A DNA stretch of 64,000 nucleotides, taken from positions 62,001 to 126,000 of the forward strand of contig JAFWHB010000014.1 of NCBI GenBank assembly GCA_017512145.1. Reading direction: 5' to 3'. Made by a program: the position numbers and the translations under genes. This document shows positions 1 through 8,185 of this stretch, piece after piece. Positions within the stretch are counted from its first letter, which is position 1; each line of letters opens with the position of its first letter. Under the pieces are notes generated by a model that saw nothing but the letters and a program-made list of their open reading frames with translations, was not told the DNA's origin and did not search any database. Origin of the DNA: Mogibacterium sp. (lineage in GTDB: Bacteria > Bacillota > Clostridia > Peptostreptococcales > Anaerovoracaceae).

Positions 1-348
1 GATAAGTCCTGATGAATCTACGAACGCGAACTTATCCAGATTATATAGCTGTCTCATACGCTGCTGATAAGCCTGCATATGCTCAGTATCACTCAGGTCT
101 GCAGGTTCCATAAGGTCAACTGCGACCTGGAGATCATTGATCTTGTTCTGCAGATTACTCTCAACTACCTGCTCACGTCTTCCGGCCAGCTCGTCAAGAT
201 ACAGCAAGCTGACTCTCCGGACAGCAGTATCTGTATCAACCGCAGCCTGATGCGCCATCAGAATAGTTCCGTATATGAGAATAATAAAAACAACAATGCC
301 GCCCGCAATAGCGATCTTGACAGTATTGCTCTTAACCTTTTCCTGCAT
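1..348 (-). CDS. N-terminus of a membrane-anchored sensor-like protein (partial)
   Basis: The reading frame enters from the left edge and its first 116 codons are visible. Translation starts at the ATG ending at 348, six bases after an AGGAGA ribosome site. Residues 1-9 are polar and basic, and residues about 10-30 form one strong membrane helix rich in Ile, Val and Gly. The rest is a hydrophilic, probably extracellular helical region with Glu, Gln and Arg. This layout (one N-terminal anchor, then an outer sensing region) is common in histidine kinases and diguanylate cyclases of Clostridia, but the output domain lies outside the window, so the function is not known. Confidence 0.6.
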   Translation of the reverse strand, partial: MQEKVKSNTVKIAIAGGIVVFIILIYGTILMAHQAAVDTDTAVRRVSLLYLDELAGRREQVVESNLQNKINDLQVAVDLMEPADLSDTEHMQAYQQRMRQLYNLDKFAFVDSSGLI

Positions 349-464
349 TACACTTCTCCTATAAGACAATTTATATAAGTAAATTTCGTCATAATTTGCC
401 AAAATAATTATATTACATGAGAGAGTATAATTCCAACGCATGTTAATAGTTATTCAGTCACAAT

Positions 465-495
465 TAAAAAGGCTCCCGCTGATTTGCGGAAGCCT
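465..495 (-). terminator. Intrinsic terminator of galT
   Basis: On the minus strand, a 10-bp stem with arms at 486-495 and 470-479 has a six-base loop and is followed by a run of five T. It sits 25 bases after the galT stop. Confidence 0.75.
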
Positions 496-519
496 CATAT
501 ATTGATTTACTGATTGACC

Positions 520-2001
520 CTATACGGTCCCGATGAATCTGAGGAAGGCTTGCCTTCCGGATTCATCTCTCTTGTATACGCCGGCATGCTCAAGAACCTT
601 AGAGAATACAAGGCCGGTCTCCTTCTGAACGATGTCAAGCGCGTTATCCTTAGTGATCTCATACTTACCGCGGAATGATTCCGCCCAGTCTGCATGCTTG
701 GCAGTCAGCTCATCTTCCCTGAGATCAGTTCCGTTTGCAAGACAGTCCGCAACGGCACCAAGTTCTTCCTTGAGTCTTGCCGGCAGGACTGCAAGTCCCA
801 TTACCTCAATAAGGCCTATGTTCTCCTTCTTGATATGATGGAGCTCTGCATGCGGATGATATACTCCGAGCGGATGCTCTTCTGTTGTTATATTATTCCT
901 CAACACCAGATCGAGCTCGTAGAGCTCGCTGCGTCTTCTTGCTATCGGAGTTATCGTATTATGAGCCACGCCCTCTGTCTCAGCGAAGATGAAGGCCTCT
1001 TCATCTGTATATCCTCTCCACTTGCCGAGGATCCGGTCTGCGAGTTCGATAAGTCTTTCAGGGTCAGCAGAGCTGATGCGGATTACCGACATCGGCCACT
1101 TTACTATCCCTGCCTGAACATCTTCGAAGCCTGCAAATACGACCTCCTTCTCAACAGGAGCCTTCGCCATTGCGAAAGTATAATGGCCGCCCTGGAAGTG
1201 GTCATGTGCAAGTATCGAACCTCCTACGATCGGAAGATCCGCATTCGATCCGACAAAGTAGTGCGGGAACTGACGCACGAAGTCGAGCAGCTTGGCAAAG
1301 CATGCTCTGTCTATCTTCATAGGTGTATGAACGCTGTTGAAGCAGATGCAGTGCTCATTGTAGTAAACATATGGCGAATACTGGAGGAACCAGTCTGAGC
1401 CATTGATGGTAAGCGGCACTATTCTGTGATTCTGTCTTGCCGGGTGGTTGACTCTTCCTGCATAGCCCTCATTCTCAGCGCAGAGCTGGCACATAGGATA
1501 TGCTGATGCAGGCATGTTCCTTGCTGCGGCGATCGCCTTAGGATCCTTCTCAGGCTTTGACAGATTGATAGTGATATCAAGGTCTCCGTACTCTGTCGGA
1601 GCGATCCACTTCACGTCCTTCCTGATACGGTCACGTCTTATGTAGTTAGTGTCCTTACTGAATTCATAATACCACTCTGTTGCATCCTCAGGGCTCACTG
1701 CCAGTCTGTCATTGAATGTCTTAATGACCTGTGCCGGTCTCGGTGTCAGTCTGCCCATGATCTCAGTGTCGAACAGGTCACGGTATACAACCGAATTCTC
1801 CTCCAGAATGCCTCTTGAATATGCATCATCCATAAGGGCATCAAGGATCTGATACAGTTCTGCGTCCTCTGCCACTTCTACATCAGGCAGTGAATCTGCG
1901 CCAATTGCATCTAATATAGTATTCACAGCCCAGAGCTTTTCGCACTCTTCAATCAGGCCGGTCCTGAGAGCATATTCTGTAAGAGCTGTAACAGCATTCA
2001 T
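520..2001 (-). CDS. galT: UDP-glucose--hexose-1-phosphate uridylyltransferase (class II GalT)
   Basis: This enzyme swaps UMP between UDP-glucose and galactose-1-phosphate in the Leloir pathway. The 493-residue length fits the class II (Firmicutes-type) family, which is longer than the class I enzyme of E. coli. The active-site stretch AHDHFQGGHY, with the H-x-H-x-Q pattern, lies in the middle of the protein, and a YHPHAELHH stretch follows near the C-terminus. The ATG ending at 2001 is preceded by AAAGGCGG, about 12 bases away. It is the last gene of a likely operon with the metallohydrolase at 2072-3082 and the GH3 enzyme at 3159-4868. No galK or galE is nearby. Confidence 0.93.
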   Translation of the reverse strand: MNAVTALTEYALRTGLIEECEKLWAVNTILDAIGADSLPDVEVAEDAELYQILDALMDDAYSRGILEENSVVYRDLFDTEIMGRLTPRPAQVIKTFNDRLAVSPEDATEWYYEFSKDTNYIRRDRIRKDVKWIAPTEYGDLDITINLSKPEKDPKAIAAARNMPASAYPMCQLCAENEGYAGRVNHPARQNHRIVPLTINGSDWFLQYSPYVYYNEHCICFNSVHTPMKIDRACFAKLLDFVRQFPHYFVGSNADLPIVGGSILAHDHFQGGHYTFAMAKAPVEKEVVFAGFEDVQAGIVKWPMSVIRISSADPERLIELADRILGKWRGYTDEEAFIFAETEGVAHNTITPIARRRSELYELDLVLRNNITTEEHPLGVYHPHAELHHIKKENIGLIEVMGLAVLPARLKEELGAVADCLANGTDLREDELTAKHADWAESFRGKYEITKDNALDIVQKETGLVFSKVLEHAGVYKRDESGRQAFLRFIGTV

Positions 2002-2071
2002 TATTCGTATTCCGCCTTTCTTTGCTTAATATTGTCTGTACCGACCATTATATCACTATCTGCAGCAGGTT

Positions 2072-3082
2072 CTAAGCTCTAGTTCCATATATCTTCATCA
2101 CTTCAGCCTTCTTGATGAATATACTGCAGTGCATGTATCTCACTCTGCAGAGCTCAGGCGCGACCGGGTCCATCTCGATGAATCTGTGGCCGAGCTTGTC
2201 TTCGATAACAGCAGTACCTGCATAGATCGCATCGCAGAGACCGATGTATTCATCCAGATATTCCGTGCTTACCGGAGTACCATTGTGATTAGGGAGAAGT
2301 TTCCATGCTCTTATATCTTCACCCATTAAGTTCTTAAGTCTGACCGCGTTGGCTCTTAGATTATCGATCCTCTTCTCAACATTGTATGGTGCGTCAGGGT
2401 TCTTCGAATTATCATACATGAGAGTCTGAGAGCACTCGTACTCATCTCCTGTAATGAGAATCCTGTGGTCTTCGTCTATGAGGAAAAGCGAACTGTTGCA
2501 ATGTGCCGGAAGTGCCTCGAGAACTTTGATGATTCGTCCTCCGAGGTCTATAGTATCTCCGTCATGCATGATCTTCTTCTCATAGTCAGGATGAGGATAT
2601 GCGGACAGGTCGTACGGGCCTGCTCCCGGAAGCTCGACAGACGGGGCATCGACCTTCCAGCCTTCTGACAGCATTACAGAAGTCCACTGTCCATTACCTG
2701 CAGAATGATCAGGATGATAGTGTGTATTGATTACCAGCACTTCCTTGTCAGTCAGCTTCTCAACAAATCCTCTGAGATCATTGACACCATACCCGGTGTC
2801 TGTCAGAAGAGCATATCTGTCTCCTTCCAGCAGGTAGATGAACTCAGTTCCATCCATAAAGCTGATGATCCAGGTCTTCTCATCATATTTCCATGCAACA
2901 TAGTTTCCGAAAATCAGTTCAAGTGGCATATCAGGCATCTTGTTTCCTTCCAGACTTGCGCACATTCCCATATAACCGTTACCGGTCGTAAGCAGGGCTG
3001 CACGGTTTGCCTCCGTGGCGAGATTGTATGCATCTTCACAGAGTTTGTCTCTTGACGCAAAGTAAAGTCCGTTATAATCCAT
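2072..3082 (-). CDS. Metallo-beta-lactamase-fold hydrolase
   Basis: This 336-residue protein carries the zinc-binding H-Y-H-P-D-H motif at about residues 121-126, preceded by a hydrophobic strand, as in the metallo-beta-lactamase superfamily. Further His and Asp residues follow (DEDHRILITGDEYE; LLPNHNG). The start at 3082 was chosen because AAGGAG lies five bases upstream; a longer frame to 3208 would run into the neighbouring gene. The first 60 residues include TTGNGYMGM, which recalls the N-terminal motif of GH65 enzymes, but this is too short to prove kinship. It lies between a GH3 glycosidase and galT, so the substrate may be a sugar derivative; this is inference. Confidence 0.8.
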   Translation of the reverse strand: MDYNGLYFASRDKLCEDAYNLATEANRAALLTTGNGYMGMCASLEGNKMPDMPLELIFGNYVAWKYDEKTWIISFMDGTEFIYLLEGDRYALLTDTGYGVNDLRGFVEKLTDKEVLVINTHYHPDHSAGNGQWTSVMLSEGWKVDAPSVELPGAGPYDLSAYPHPDYEKKIMHDGDTIDLGGRIIKVLEALPAHCNSSLFLIDEDHRILITGDEYECSQTLMYDNSKNPDAPYNVEKRIDNLRANAVRLKNLMGEDIRAWKLLPNHNGTPVSTEYLDEYIGLCDAIYAGTAVIEDKLGHRFIEMDPVAPELCRVRYMHCSIFIKKAEVMKIYGTRA

Positions 3083-3101
3083 TAGTGCTCCTTCAATCAT
3101 A

Positions 3102-3138
3102 ATAAGCAGGCTCTGCTGCCTTCGCATAAGCCTGCTTA
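3102..3138. other. Hairpin between the GH3 and metallohydrolase genes
   Basis: An 11-bp inverted repeat (3102-3112 with 3128-3138) encloses a 15-base loop. There is no clear T run, so it may protect or separate parts of a transcript, not end it. Confidence 0.45.
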
Positions 3139-3158
3139 TAATGTCTTGTATTGTTATT

Positions 3159-4868
3159 CTAGAATTCAGCTCCCCAGATACCGCAGAACGGATCGACAGG
3201 ATTGACACCCTTGAACTCGCTGCGGCCCATGATCTTGTCGATGACCTGATCTACCACGGTCTCGGTCGGTGTATATGCGTTGATGAAGGTCCTGACCATC
3301 GGCGCATCTACAAGATGATACGGGTTAGCAAGAGAGATGAACAGTGCAGGTACATCATTTACAAACCAAGGTGCATCTGCTGCCATCAGGTGTACCCAGT
3401 CGATTCTTCTTACTGACTGGTTGCTTGCTGTATCGATGCATGCTACATAGATGGCGAGATCGAATTTGCTCTTGATATCCTCGACTCCGCCTTCGAACAT
3501 CTCGAAGAAATCAGGTCTTGTGTAATCATAGAGACTTACCTCAAAGCCTTCTGCTTCGAGTTTGCCCTTGACCTTGTCGATAGCGCCCTCGCCGTCCTTG
3601 AAGCCGCCGCCGATTCTGTCCTCAAGGAGATAGAGTCTTACTTTCTTATATTTAGCCGGGGAGATCGGCAGAAGGTTCTGTGTATCCTTGACAAGAGTGA
3701 CGCTCTCATCAGCTACCTTGCGTGCCAGCTCCTTGTGCTCGTCGCAGGAGATAACTGCAAGTGCATCTTCTCCAGGGAAGAGGCTTCCGTCAGCCTTTGC
3801 CTCTGGCAGCTTCATTGCAGCCTTCATTGCAAGGATCCTTGTAACAGCCTCATCAACTCTCTCCATCGGAAGTCTTCCATCCTCGATAGCAGCTCTCATG
3901 AATCCATAGTCTTCGCGGATATCCTTGTTGAACAGGATCATGTCGCAGCCGGCATTGATGGCTGCAGGGATAGCCTCGCTTCTCTTCATCGGAGTGTTGA
4001 AGCCGATCATCGGAGTAGCATCAGTTACGAGCATACCATTGAAGCCAAGCTCGCCTCTCAGGAGTCCTGTCAGGAGTTCATATGAAAGTGATGCAGGCAG
4101 AATATCCTTGTCTGTCAGTGAAGGATTGAGCTTCTTGCTCCATGCCGGCTGCATAATATGGCCGACCATGATCGAAAGTGATCCTGCGTCAACTACAGCC
4201 TTCCAGACTTCTCCGTATGTCGACATCCACTCATCAGCGCTGAGGCTGTTAACAGATGTTACGAGATGCTGGTCTCTCTCATCAACTCCATCGCCAGGGA
4301 AATGCTTGGTAGCTGCCGCAACACCATTGTCCCAGAGACCCTTTAACTGCTGGATAGTAAAGTTCTTGACCCTTTCCTTGTCACTTCCGAATGTACGGAC
4401 GTTCTCGATAGGATTGCGCCAGTTCATATCTATATCGCAGATTGGTGAGAAAGCCCAGTTGCAGCCTACTGCAGCTGCTTCTCTTCCGGCTACTGCTCCG
4501 AGATTATAAGCATTCTCAGGGTTGTCAGATGCAGCTACGCTCATAGGACGTGCGTAATATGTTCCGTCTGCAGCGATTCCGTTGCCGCCGGATTCAAGGT
4601 TAGCTCCGAAGAGCATAGGAACCTTGGAGCACTTCTGCAGGAAAGCATGGACCTTCTGAGCATCTGCTGCTGGCATAGGACGGTACAGCATGGCGCCAGG
4701 TCTGAATTCTTCAGCAAAGCTCTTCAGGAATCCCTCTTCGGTATTACCTCCTATAGGGCAGAACATCTGACCTATCTTATCCTCAAGATCAAGCGAGGCA
4801 AGTGTGTCCTCAACCCAGCGGATCTGATCATCATTCAGAAAAAACGGATTAGCTTTGAGATCAACCAT
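3159..4868 (-). CDS. Glycoside hydrolase family 3, NagZ-like
   Basis: This GH3 enzyme of 569 residues removes terminal sugars from the non-reducing end of glycans. The first domain holds KHFPGDG at 188-194 followed by a D-x-H pair at about 199-201, which is the acid/base dyad of the beta-N-acetylhexosaminidase branch, and the nucleophile Asp at about 283 (VTDA). A second alpha/beta domain follows. No signal peptide is visible, so it probably acts in the cytoplasm on imported sugars. Proteins of this clade can be N-acetylglucosaminidases or broader phosphorylases/glucosidases, so the substrate stays open. It is the first gene of the GH3 / metallohydrolase / galT unit. Confidence 0.88.
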   Translation of the reverse strand: MVDLKANPFFLNDDQIRWVEDTLASLDLEDKIGQMFCPIGGNTEEGFLKSFAEEFRPGAMLYRPMPAADAQKVHAFLQKCSKVPMLFGANLESGGNGIAADGTYYARPMSVAASDNPENAYNLGAVAGREAAAVGCNWAFSPICDIDMNWRNPIENVRTFGSDKERVKNFTIQQLKGLWDNGVAAATKHFPGDGVDERDQHLVTSVNSLSADEWMSTYGEVWKAVVDAGSLSIMVGHIMQPAWSKKLNPSLTDKDILPASLSYELLTGLLRGELGFNGMLVTDATPMIGFNTPMKRSEAIPAAINAGCDMILFNKDIREDYGFMRAAIEDGRLPMERVDEAVTRILAMKAAMKLPEAKADGSLFPGEDALAVISCDEHKELARKVADESVTLVKDTQNLLPISPAKYKKVRLYLLEDRIGGGFKDGEGAIDKVKGKLEAEGFEVSLYDYTRPDFFEMFEGGVEDIKSKFDLAIYVACIDTASNQSVRRIDWVHLMAADAPWFVNDVPALFISLANPYHLVDAPMVRTFINAYTPTETVVDQVIDKIMGRSEFKGVNPVDPFCGIWGAEF

Positions 4869-4975
4869 GACAGTGTCCTCCCGGAAATTCTCTTTATAGA
4901 CTATTTATAATAATTCTCTCAGAGCACAAAAAAATTATCCTATTTTTGTGCTATTCGCTAAGCAAAATAATATCA

Positions 4976-5005
4976 CGAAAAAAATCCATGCCGCACGGCA
5001 TGGAT
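4976..5005 (-). terminator. Terminator of the LysR gene
   Basis: A perfect 9-bp stem (4984-4992 with 4997-5005) and a four-base loop are followed on the minus strand by seven or eight T. It lies 43 bases beyond the LysR stop. Confidence 0.85.
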
Positions 5006-5047
5006 TGCGGACTAACCGACATTTATTCACATCGTTACGAAGGGTTA

Positions 5048-5965
5048 TCAGATGTGACGGTCTGCGAATCTGTGGAGGGACTCTCTCGTTACCTCGATAA
5101 AGTCTTCAACGCATTTCGGATATACTCTCTTCTCGGACATTACAAGACACACCTTCACAGATTCATTCAGCCCCTCAATTCCCATGACACGAAGGCCCTT
5201 GCGCATGATATCGCCACCGTCGAAGAACGCAAATGATTTAGAGCAGAACATTGCAGCTCCGAGACGCTTACACAAGGCAGCCTGTTCGTTGTGGTCATTG
5301 ATGCTGATTATGTTATTGAGGTAGATCTTATTCTGAGCAAGGAATGCATCTATCATATTACCTGTTGAGCTCTCGTGGAGGTCGCGCACGAATGGCAGAT
5401 CCTGATACAACCGTATATCTGTGCTGCTCGCTGATCCGGATCTTTCACGAGCGATATCTTCAGGTATCGCCATATAGACAGGGTCATCAAAGACGTACTC
5501 GACTCTCATGTCCTTCTGCGGCATCGGATCGACACCTATTATGAAATCCAGATCTCCCTCTTCGAGCATCTCCTGCAAAATAAATGTCAGTTCCGAAACG
5601 ATCCTTATCCTGACATGCGGATGCTCTTTATGATATTTCTCAACTATATCACTCGTGAAGACCCTCACTCTTGATGTCGTAATGCCTATATTCACCTCTC
5701 CTACATCGCCATTGTCTATACCTGCTATCATCCTGTGGATATCCCGCTCCATTGCCTGCTTGGCTCTGAGCATGTTGTAGAGCTCCTGTCCTGATGCAGT
5801 CAGCGCCACTTCGGGCTTCCTGGCAACAAGAACCGTGTCGTATTCTTTCTCAAGTCTCTTGATATGGTCGCTCAGGCCCTGCTGCGACATGTATATCTTC
5901 TCTGCAGCTCTGGTAAAATTAAGCTCCTCTGCCAGCGCCATGAATGCGTTCTCGCCATTAGTCAT
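5048..5965 (-). CDS. LysR-family transcriptional regulator
   Basis: This DNA-binding regulator of 305 residues has an N-terminal winged helix-turn-helix (about residues 5-62: FMALAEELNFTRAAEKIYMS, with the Q-x-x-L-S-D-H-I-K-x-L-E recognition segment) and a periplasmic-binding-like effector domain. The start at 5965 is set by GGGAGGA seven bases upstream; an extension to 5995 is possible but has no ribosome site. A perfect 16-bp palindrome lies 43-58 bases upstream of the start, and a diverged copy of that whole upstream region occurs at 14902-14991 before a 40-residue gene. I infer that this protein controls both places. The effector is unknown. Confidence 0.92.
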   Translation of the reverse strand: MTNGENAFMALAEELNFTRAAEKIYMSQQGLSDHIKRLEKEYDTVLVARKPEVALTASGQELYNMLRAKQAMERDIHRMIAGIDNGDVGEVNIGITTSRVRVFTSDIVEKYHKEHPHVRIRIVSELTFILQEMLEEGDLDFIIGVDPMPQKDMRVEYVFDDPVYMAIPEDIARERSGSASSTDIRLYQDLPFVRDLHESSTGNMIDAFLAQNKIYLNNIISINDHNEQAALCKRLGAAMFCSKSFAFFDGGDIMRKGLRVMGIEGLNESVKVCLVMSEKRVYPKCVEDFIEVTRESLHRFADRHI

Positions 5966-6007
5966 AATAATTCCTCCCAAGAATCGATTGCTCAATCATC
6001 ATATCCA

Positions 6008-6097
6008 ACAAGTAATTACTTGTCAACTGACAATATATTAGCTGTTTCCAATTTGTCAGAAGACAAACTAAAATACAGTTGTCCTGAGGGAGATATC
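6008..6097 (+). promoter_or_regulatory. Promoter/operator module, copy 1
   Basis: This 90-base stretch starts with the perfect palindrome ACAAGTAATTACTTGT (6008-6023), followed by CTGTTTCCAA, then AAAATACA and TTGTCCTGAGGG. By hand alignment it matches the minus strand of 14902-14991 at about 65 of 90 positions without a gap. The palindrome is the obvious candidate site for the LysR protein encoded just to the left. Promoter polarity appears to be rightward, by analogy with copy 2. Confidence 0.6.
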
Positions 6098-6268
6098 CTG
6101 AAGGTATTGATCAGATAACATGGACATGGCGCGGGAAATGATTCTGACAGATACACAGATGATCAGGAACATCAGCACGAGCTATTCATCCATATCATAT
6201 AGACAAACTCCTTACATAATTTGCAAAACAGCCGGACTACGGGTTCAATACCGTAGTCCGGCTGTTTT
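6098..6268 (+). ncRNA. Possible short transcript between LysR and the AEC transporter gene
   Basis: The module at 6008-6097 points into this stretch, which ends in a strong terminator. An ATG at 6119 opens 50 codons, but it has no ribosome site and the frame runs through the terminator stem, so a real protein is unlikely. It may be a small RNA or the remains of a small gene like that at 14724-14846. Confidence 0.3.
6225..6268. terminator. Strong bidirectional terminator
   Basis: A perfect 18-bp stem (6225-6242 with 6251-6268) has an eight-base loop, with T runs built into the ends of both arms. It closes the GH3 / esterase / AEC operon on the minus strand and the short plus-strand transcript. 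Confidence 0.9.
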
Positions 6269-6307
6269 CTGTTAGGAAACAATAATGCTCTTGATATGGC
6301 ATACGTA

Positions 6308-7222
6308 TTACAGCACTGCTCCGGCAAGAAGGAGCATGAGAGGCAGTGTGATTATTGAAAGAAGTGTGGTAAGCACAACAGTCTGGCATGCATATGGATA
6401 ATTCTTGTCATATAGCTGTGCATATACTGCTACATTCGCGCCGATCGGTGTTGCAGCAGCAATGAAAATTGCAAGCAGCATATCCTGTCTGAAAGGAACC
6501 AGACTGAAGATCAGTAATGTGACTGCAGGTACAGCGAGTAATCTTACAGCTGAAACTGCATACAGATGGGCTGACAGGATAGTTTCTTTGAGGTCAGCCT
6601 GTGCCATGTATGAGCCGAGAACTATCATTGCCAGAGGCGCATTAAGGCTGCTGATCCCGGCAAGAGTTGTTCTGCATACATCCGGAAGATGCCCGCCGAT
6701 ACCAGTCAGGAACAGAACAAGTCCTATCATTGTTCCGACGAGTATAGGATTGACAATAAGGTGCTTGAGTCCGGTAGCAGATTTCTCTCCGGTTATGATC
6801 CTTACACCATATGACCACTGCAGCATGTTGACAAGGGCGATCATTCCTACGATCCAGAATACCGCCTTGTCTCCGAATGCTGCCTGTACAAGCGGGATGC
6901 CGATAAATCCTGCATTCGAAAATGCAGCGCCAAAATTATCTATAGGTTTCTTCTTGAAGATAAGTGCCGCAATTATCATTGCGATGACAAGAGCGCCGGC
7001 AGAAACAAGAGTGCTCTGAACAAACTCTATGATCTTAGCTGTTGTTCTCTCCACGCAAAAGCTATTGACAATTACGGTCGGTATGACCAGATATACGAGA
7101 AGGGACGCGATATCTTTGCTGCCCTTGATCGTCATCTTCTCTGTTCTGAACAATACATATCCTGCAAACATGTACAGGAACATTACAACGGTTTGTTTGA
7201 ATACTATTAAAGCTGTTTCCAT
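6308..7222 (-). CDS. AEC-family transporter (auxin efflux carrier type)
   Basis: This integral membrane protein of 304 residues has about ten hydrophobic helices in two similar halves. The first helix and the following YVLFRTEKM and LVYLVIPTVIVNSF stretches, and the second-half IFIAAATPIGANVAVYAQLY segment, are typical of AEC (malate/auxin-type) permeases. Such proteins move small organic anions or other solutes. The ATG ending at 7222 has only a distant GGGGA upstream. It is the last gene after a GH3 glycosidase and an esterase on the same strand, with a strong terminator behind it. The substrate cannot be read from sequence. Confidence 0.87.
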   Translation of the reverse strand: METALIVFKQTVVMFLYMFAGYVLFRTEKMTIKGSKDIASLLVYLVIPTVIVNSFCVERTTAKIIEFVQSTLVSAGALVIAMIIAALIFKKKPIDNFGAAFSNAGFIGIPLVQAAFGDKAVFWIVGMIALVNMLQWSYGVRIITGEKSATGLKHLIVNPILVGTMIGLVLFLTGIGGHLPDVCRTTLAGISSLNAPLAMIVLGSYMAQADLKETILSAHLYAVSAVRLLAVPAVTLLIFSLVPFRQDMLLAIFIAAATPIGANVAVYAQLYDKNYPYACQTVVLTTLLSIITLPLMLLLAGAVL

Positions 7223-7294
7223 TTTGTGATATTAGTCCCCTTTTTTAAGCCTCTGAGCCTGGATTATATAACAGGTGACGTCCTAAGGAAACAA

Positions 7295-8152
7295 TTAGAA
7301 TGCATTTCCTGCCTTGTCATCTCCCGGCAGGAACTTATTGATAGCATCCTGTACGCACATATCCCAGAATCTCCACTCGTGATTGAATCCTTCGACTTCG
7401 GTGAACTCAGCATCAAGGCCGAGCTCCTCAGCGTATTTTCTGAACTTGACAAAGTGCTTATACATTACGAAGTCCTTGGTCCCGCATGTGAAGTACATCT
7501 TAGGATTGCCTTCTCTCTTAGCGACCTCTGCGGTCTTGTCCCAGGTGTTCTGCGGTCCGGCGAGGTAGCCTTCAAGGCCGCCCGTGTTATTGAGACGCGC
7601 CATCGTGCGGGCCCTGTCAAGAGCGGCCCATGGATTTGCCGGAGGCTCATCACTCATTGCATCCTCTGCAGCCGGGCGTATATCCTGCGGAACGCAGGAC
7701 ATGCTGTATACAGCGGCAAATTTTTCAGGATATTCATATGCGAACATGATCGCGCCGCGTCCGCCCATCGAAAGGCCGGCGATGAAATTGTCCTCGCGCG
7801 CCTGACTTGCAGGGAACCATCCATATATCAGCGGCATGAGCTCTTCAGTTACGTAATCAAACATGTTGTAGCCCGTGCCGAATCCCGGCCAGTTCGCATA
7901 GTCTGTATTGTGAGCAGTCGGCATGACTACTATCAGATTCTTCTCCTCTGCATAGAGCTCCACATTAGTCATGCGCACCCACTGTGAATAGTCATTGAAG
8001 GTCCCGTGAAGCAGCCACATTACCGGATATTTCTTACCCGACATATAGAACTCCTGTGGACTTACTCCTCTCGGAAGGTCCGGCAGTACTATATTCACGT
8101 CTGTATTGCCGGACAGATATTTGCTGTTTACGTTAAGGTGTACAAGTGCCAT
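7295..8152 (-). CDS. Tributyrin-esterase-like alpha/beta hydrolase
   Basis: This serine esterase of 285 residues belongs to the esterase D / EstA family. It has an oxyanion-type strand WLLHGTFND, the nucleophile elbow GLSMGG, an Asp in CGTKDF and a His in GFNHEW, which together form the catalytic triad in the right order. No signal peptide is seen. The start is supported by AGGAG with a spacing of about six. It lies 33 bases after the large GH3 beta-glucosidase gene, so removal of acyl groups (acetyl, feruloyl) from plant glycans during their breakdown is a likely role. This last point is inference from context. Confidence 0.9.
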   Translation of the reverse strand: MALVHLNVNSKYLSGNTDVNIVLPDLPRGVSPQEFYMSGKKYPVMWLLHGTFNDYSQWVRMTNVELYAEEKNLIVVMPTAHNTDYANWPGFGTGYNMFDYVTEELMPLIYGWFPASQAREDNFIAGLSMGGRGAIMFAYEYPEKFAAVYSMSCVPQDIRPAAEDAMSDEPPANPWAALDRARTMARLNNTGGLEGYLAGPQNTWDKTAEVAKREGNPKMYFTCGTKDFVMYKHFVKFRKYAEELGLDAEFTEVEGFNHEWRFWDMCVQDAINKFLPGDDKAGNAF

Positions 8153-8185
8153 ATAATCTCCTGTATTCTAAACATCTGCTGTCAG

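Noticed and set aside
694..1398. 234-codon frame on the plus strand across galT
   Set aside because: It is the mirror of galT, which has clear family motifs. The plus frame has no ribosome site and unusual Cys/Tyr/Leu-rich composition.
6119..6271. A 50-codon plus-strand ORF between LysR and the AEC gene
   Set aside because: It has no ribosome site and its frame runs through the terminator stem. Kept only as a possible short transcript.
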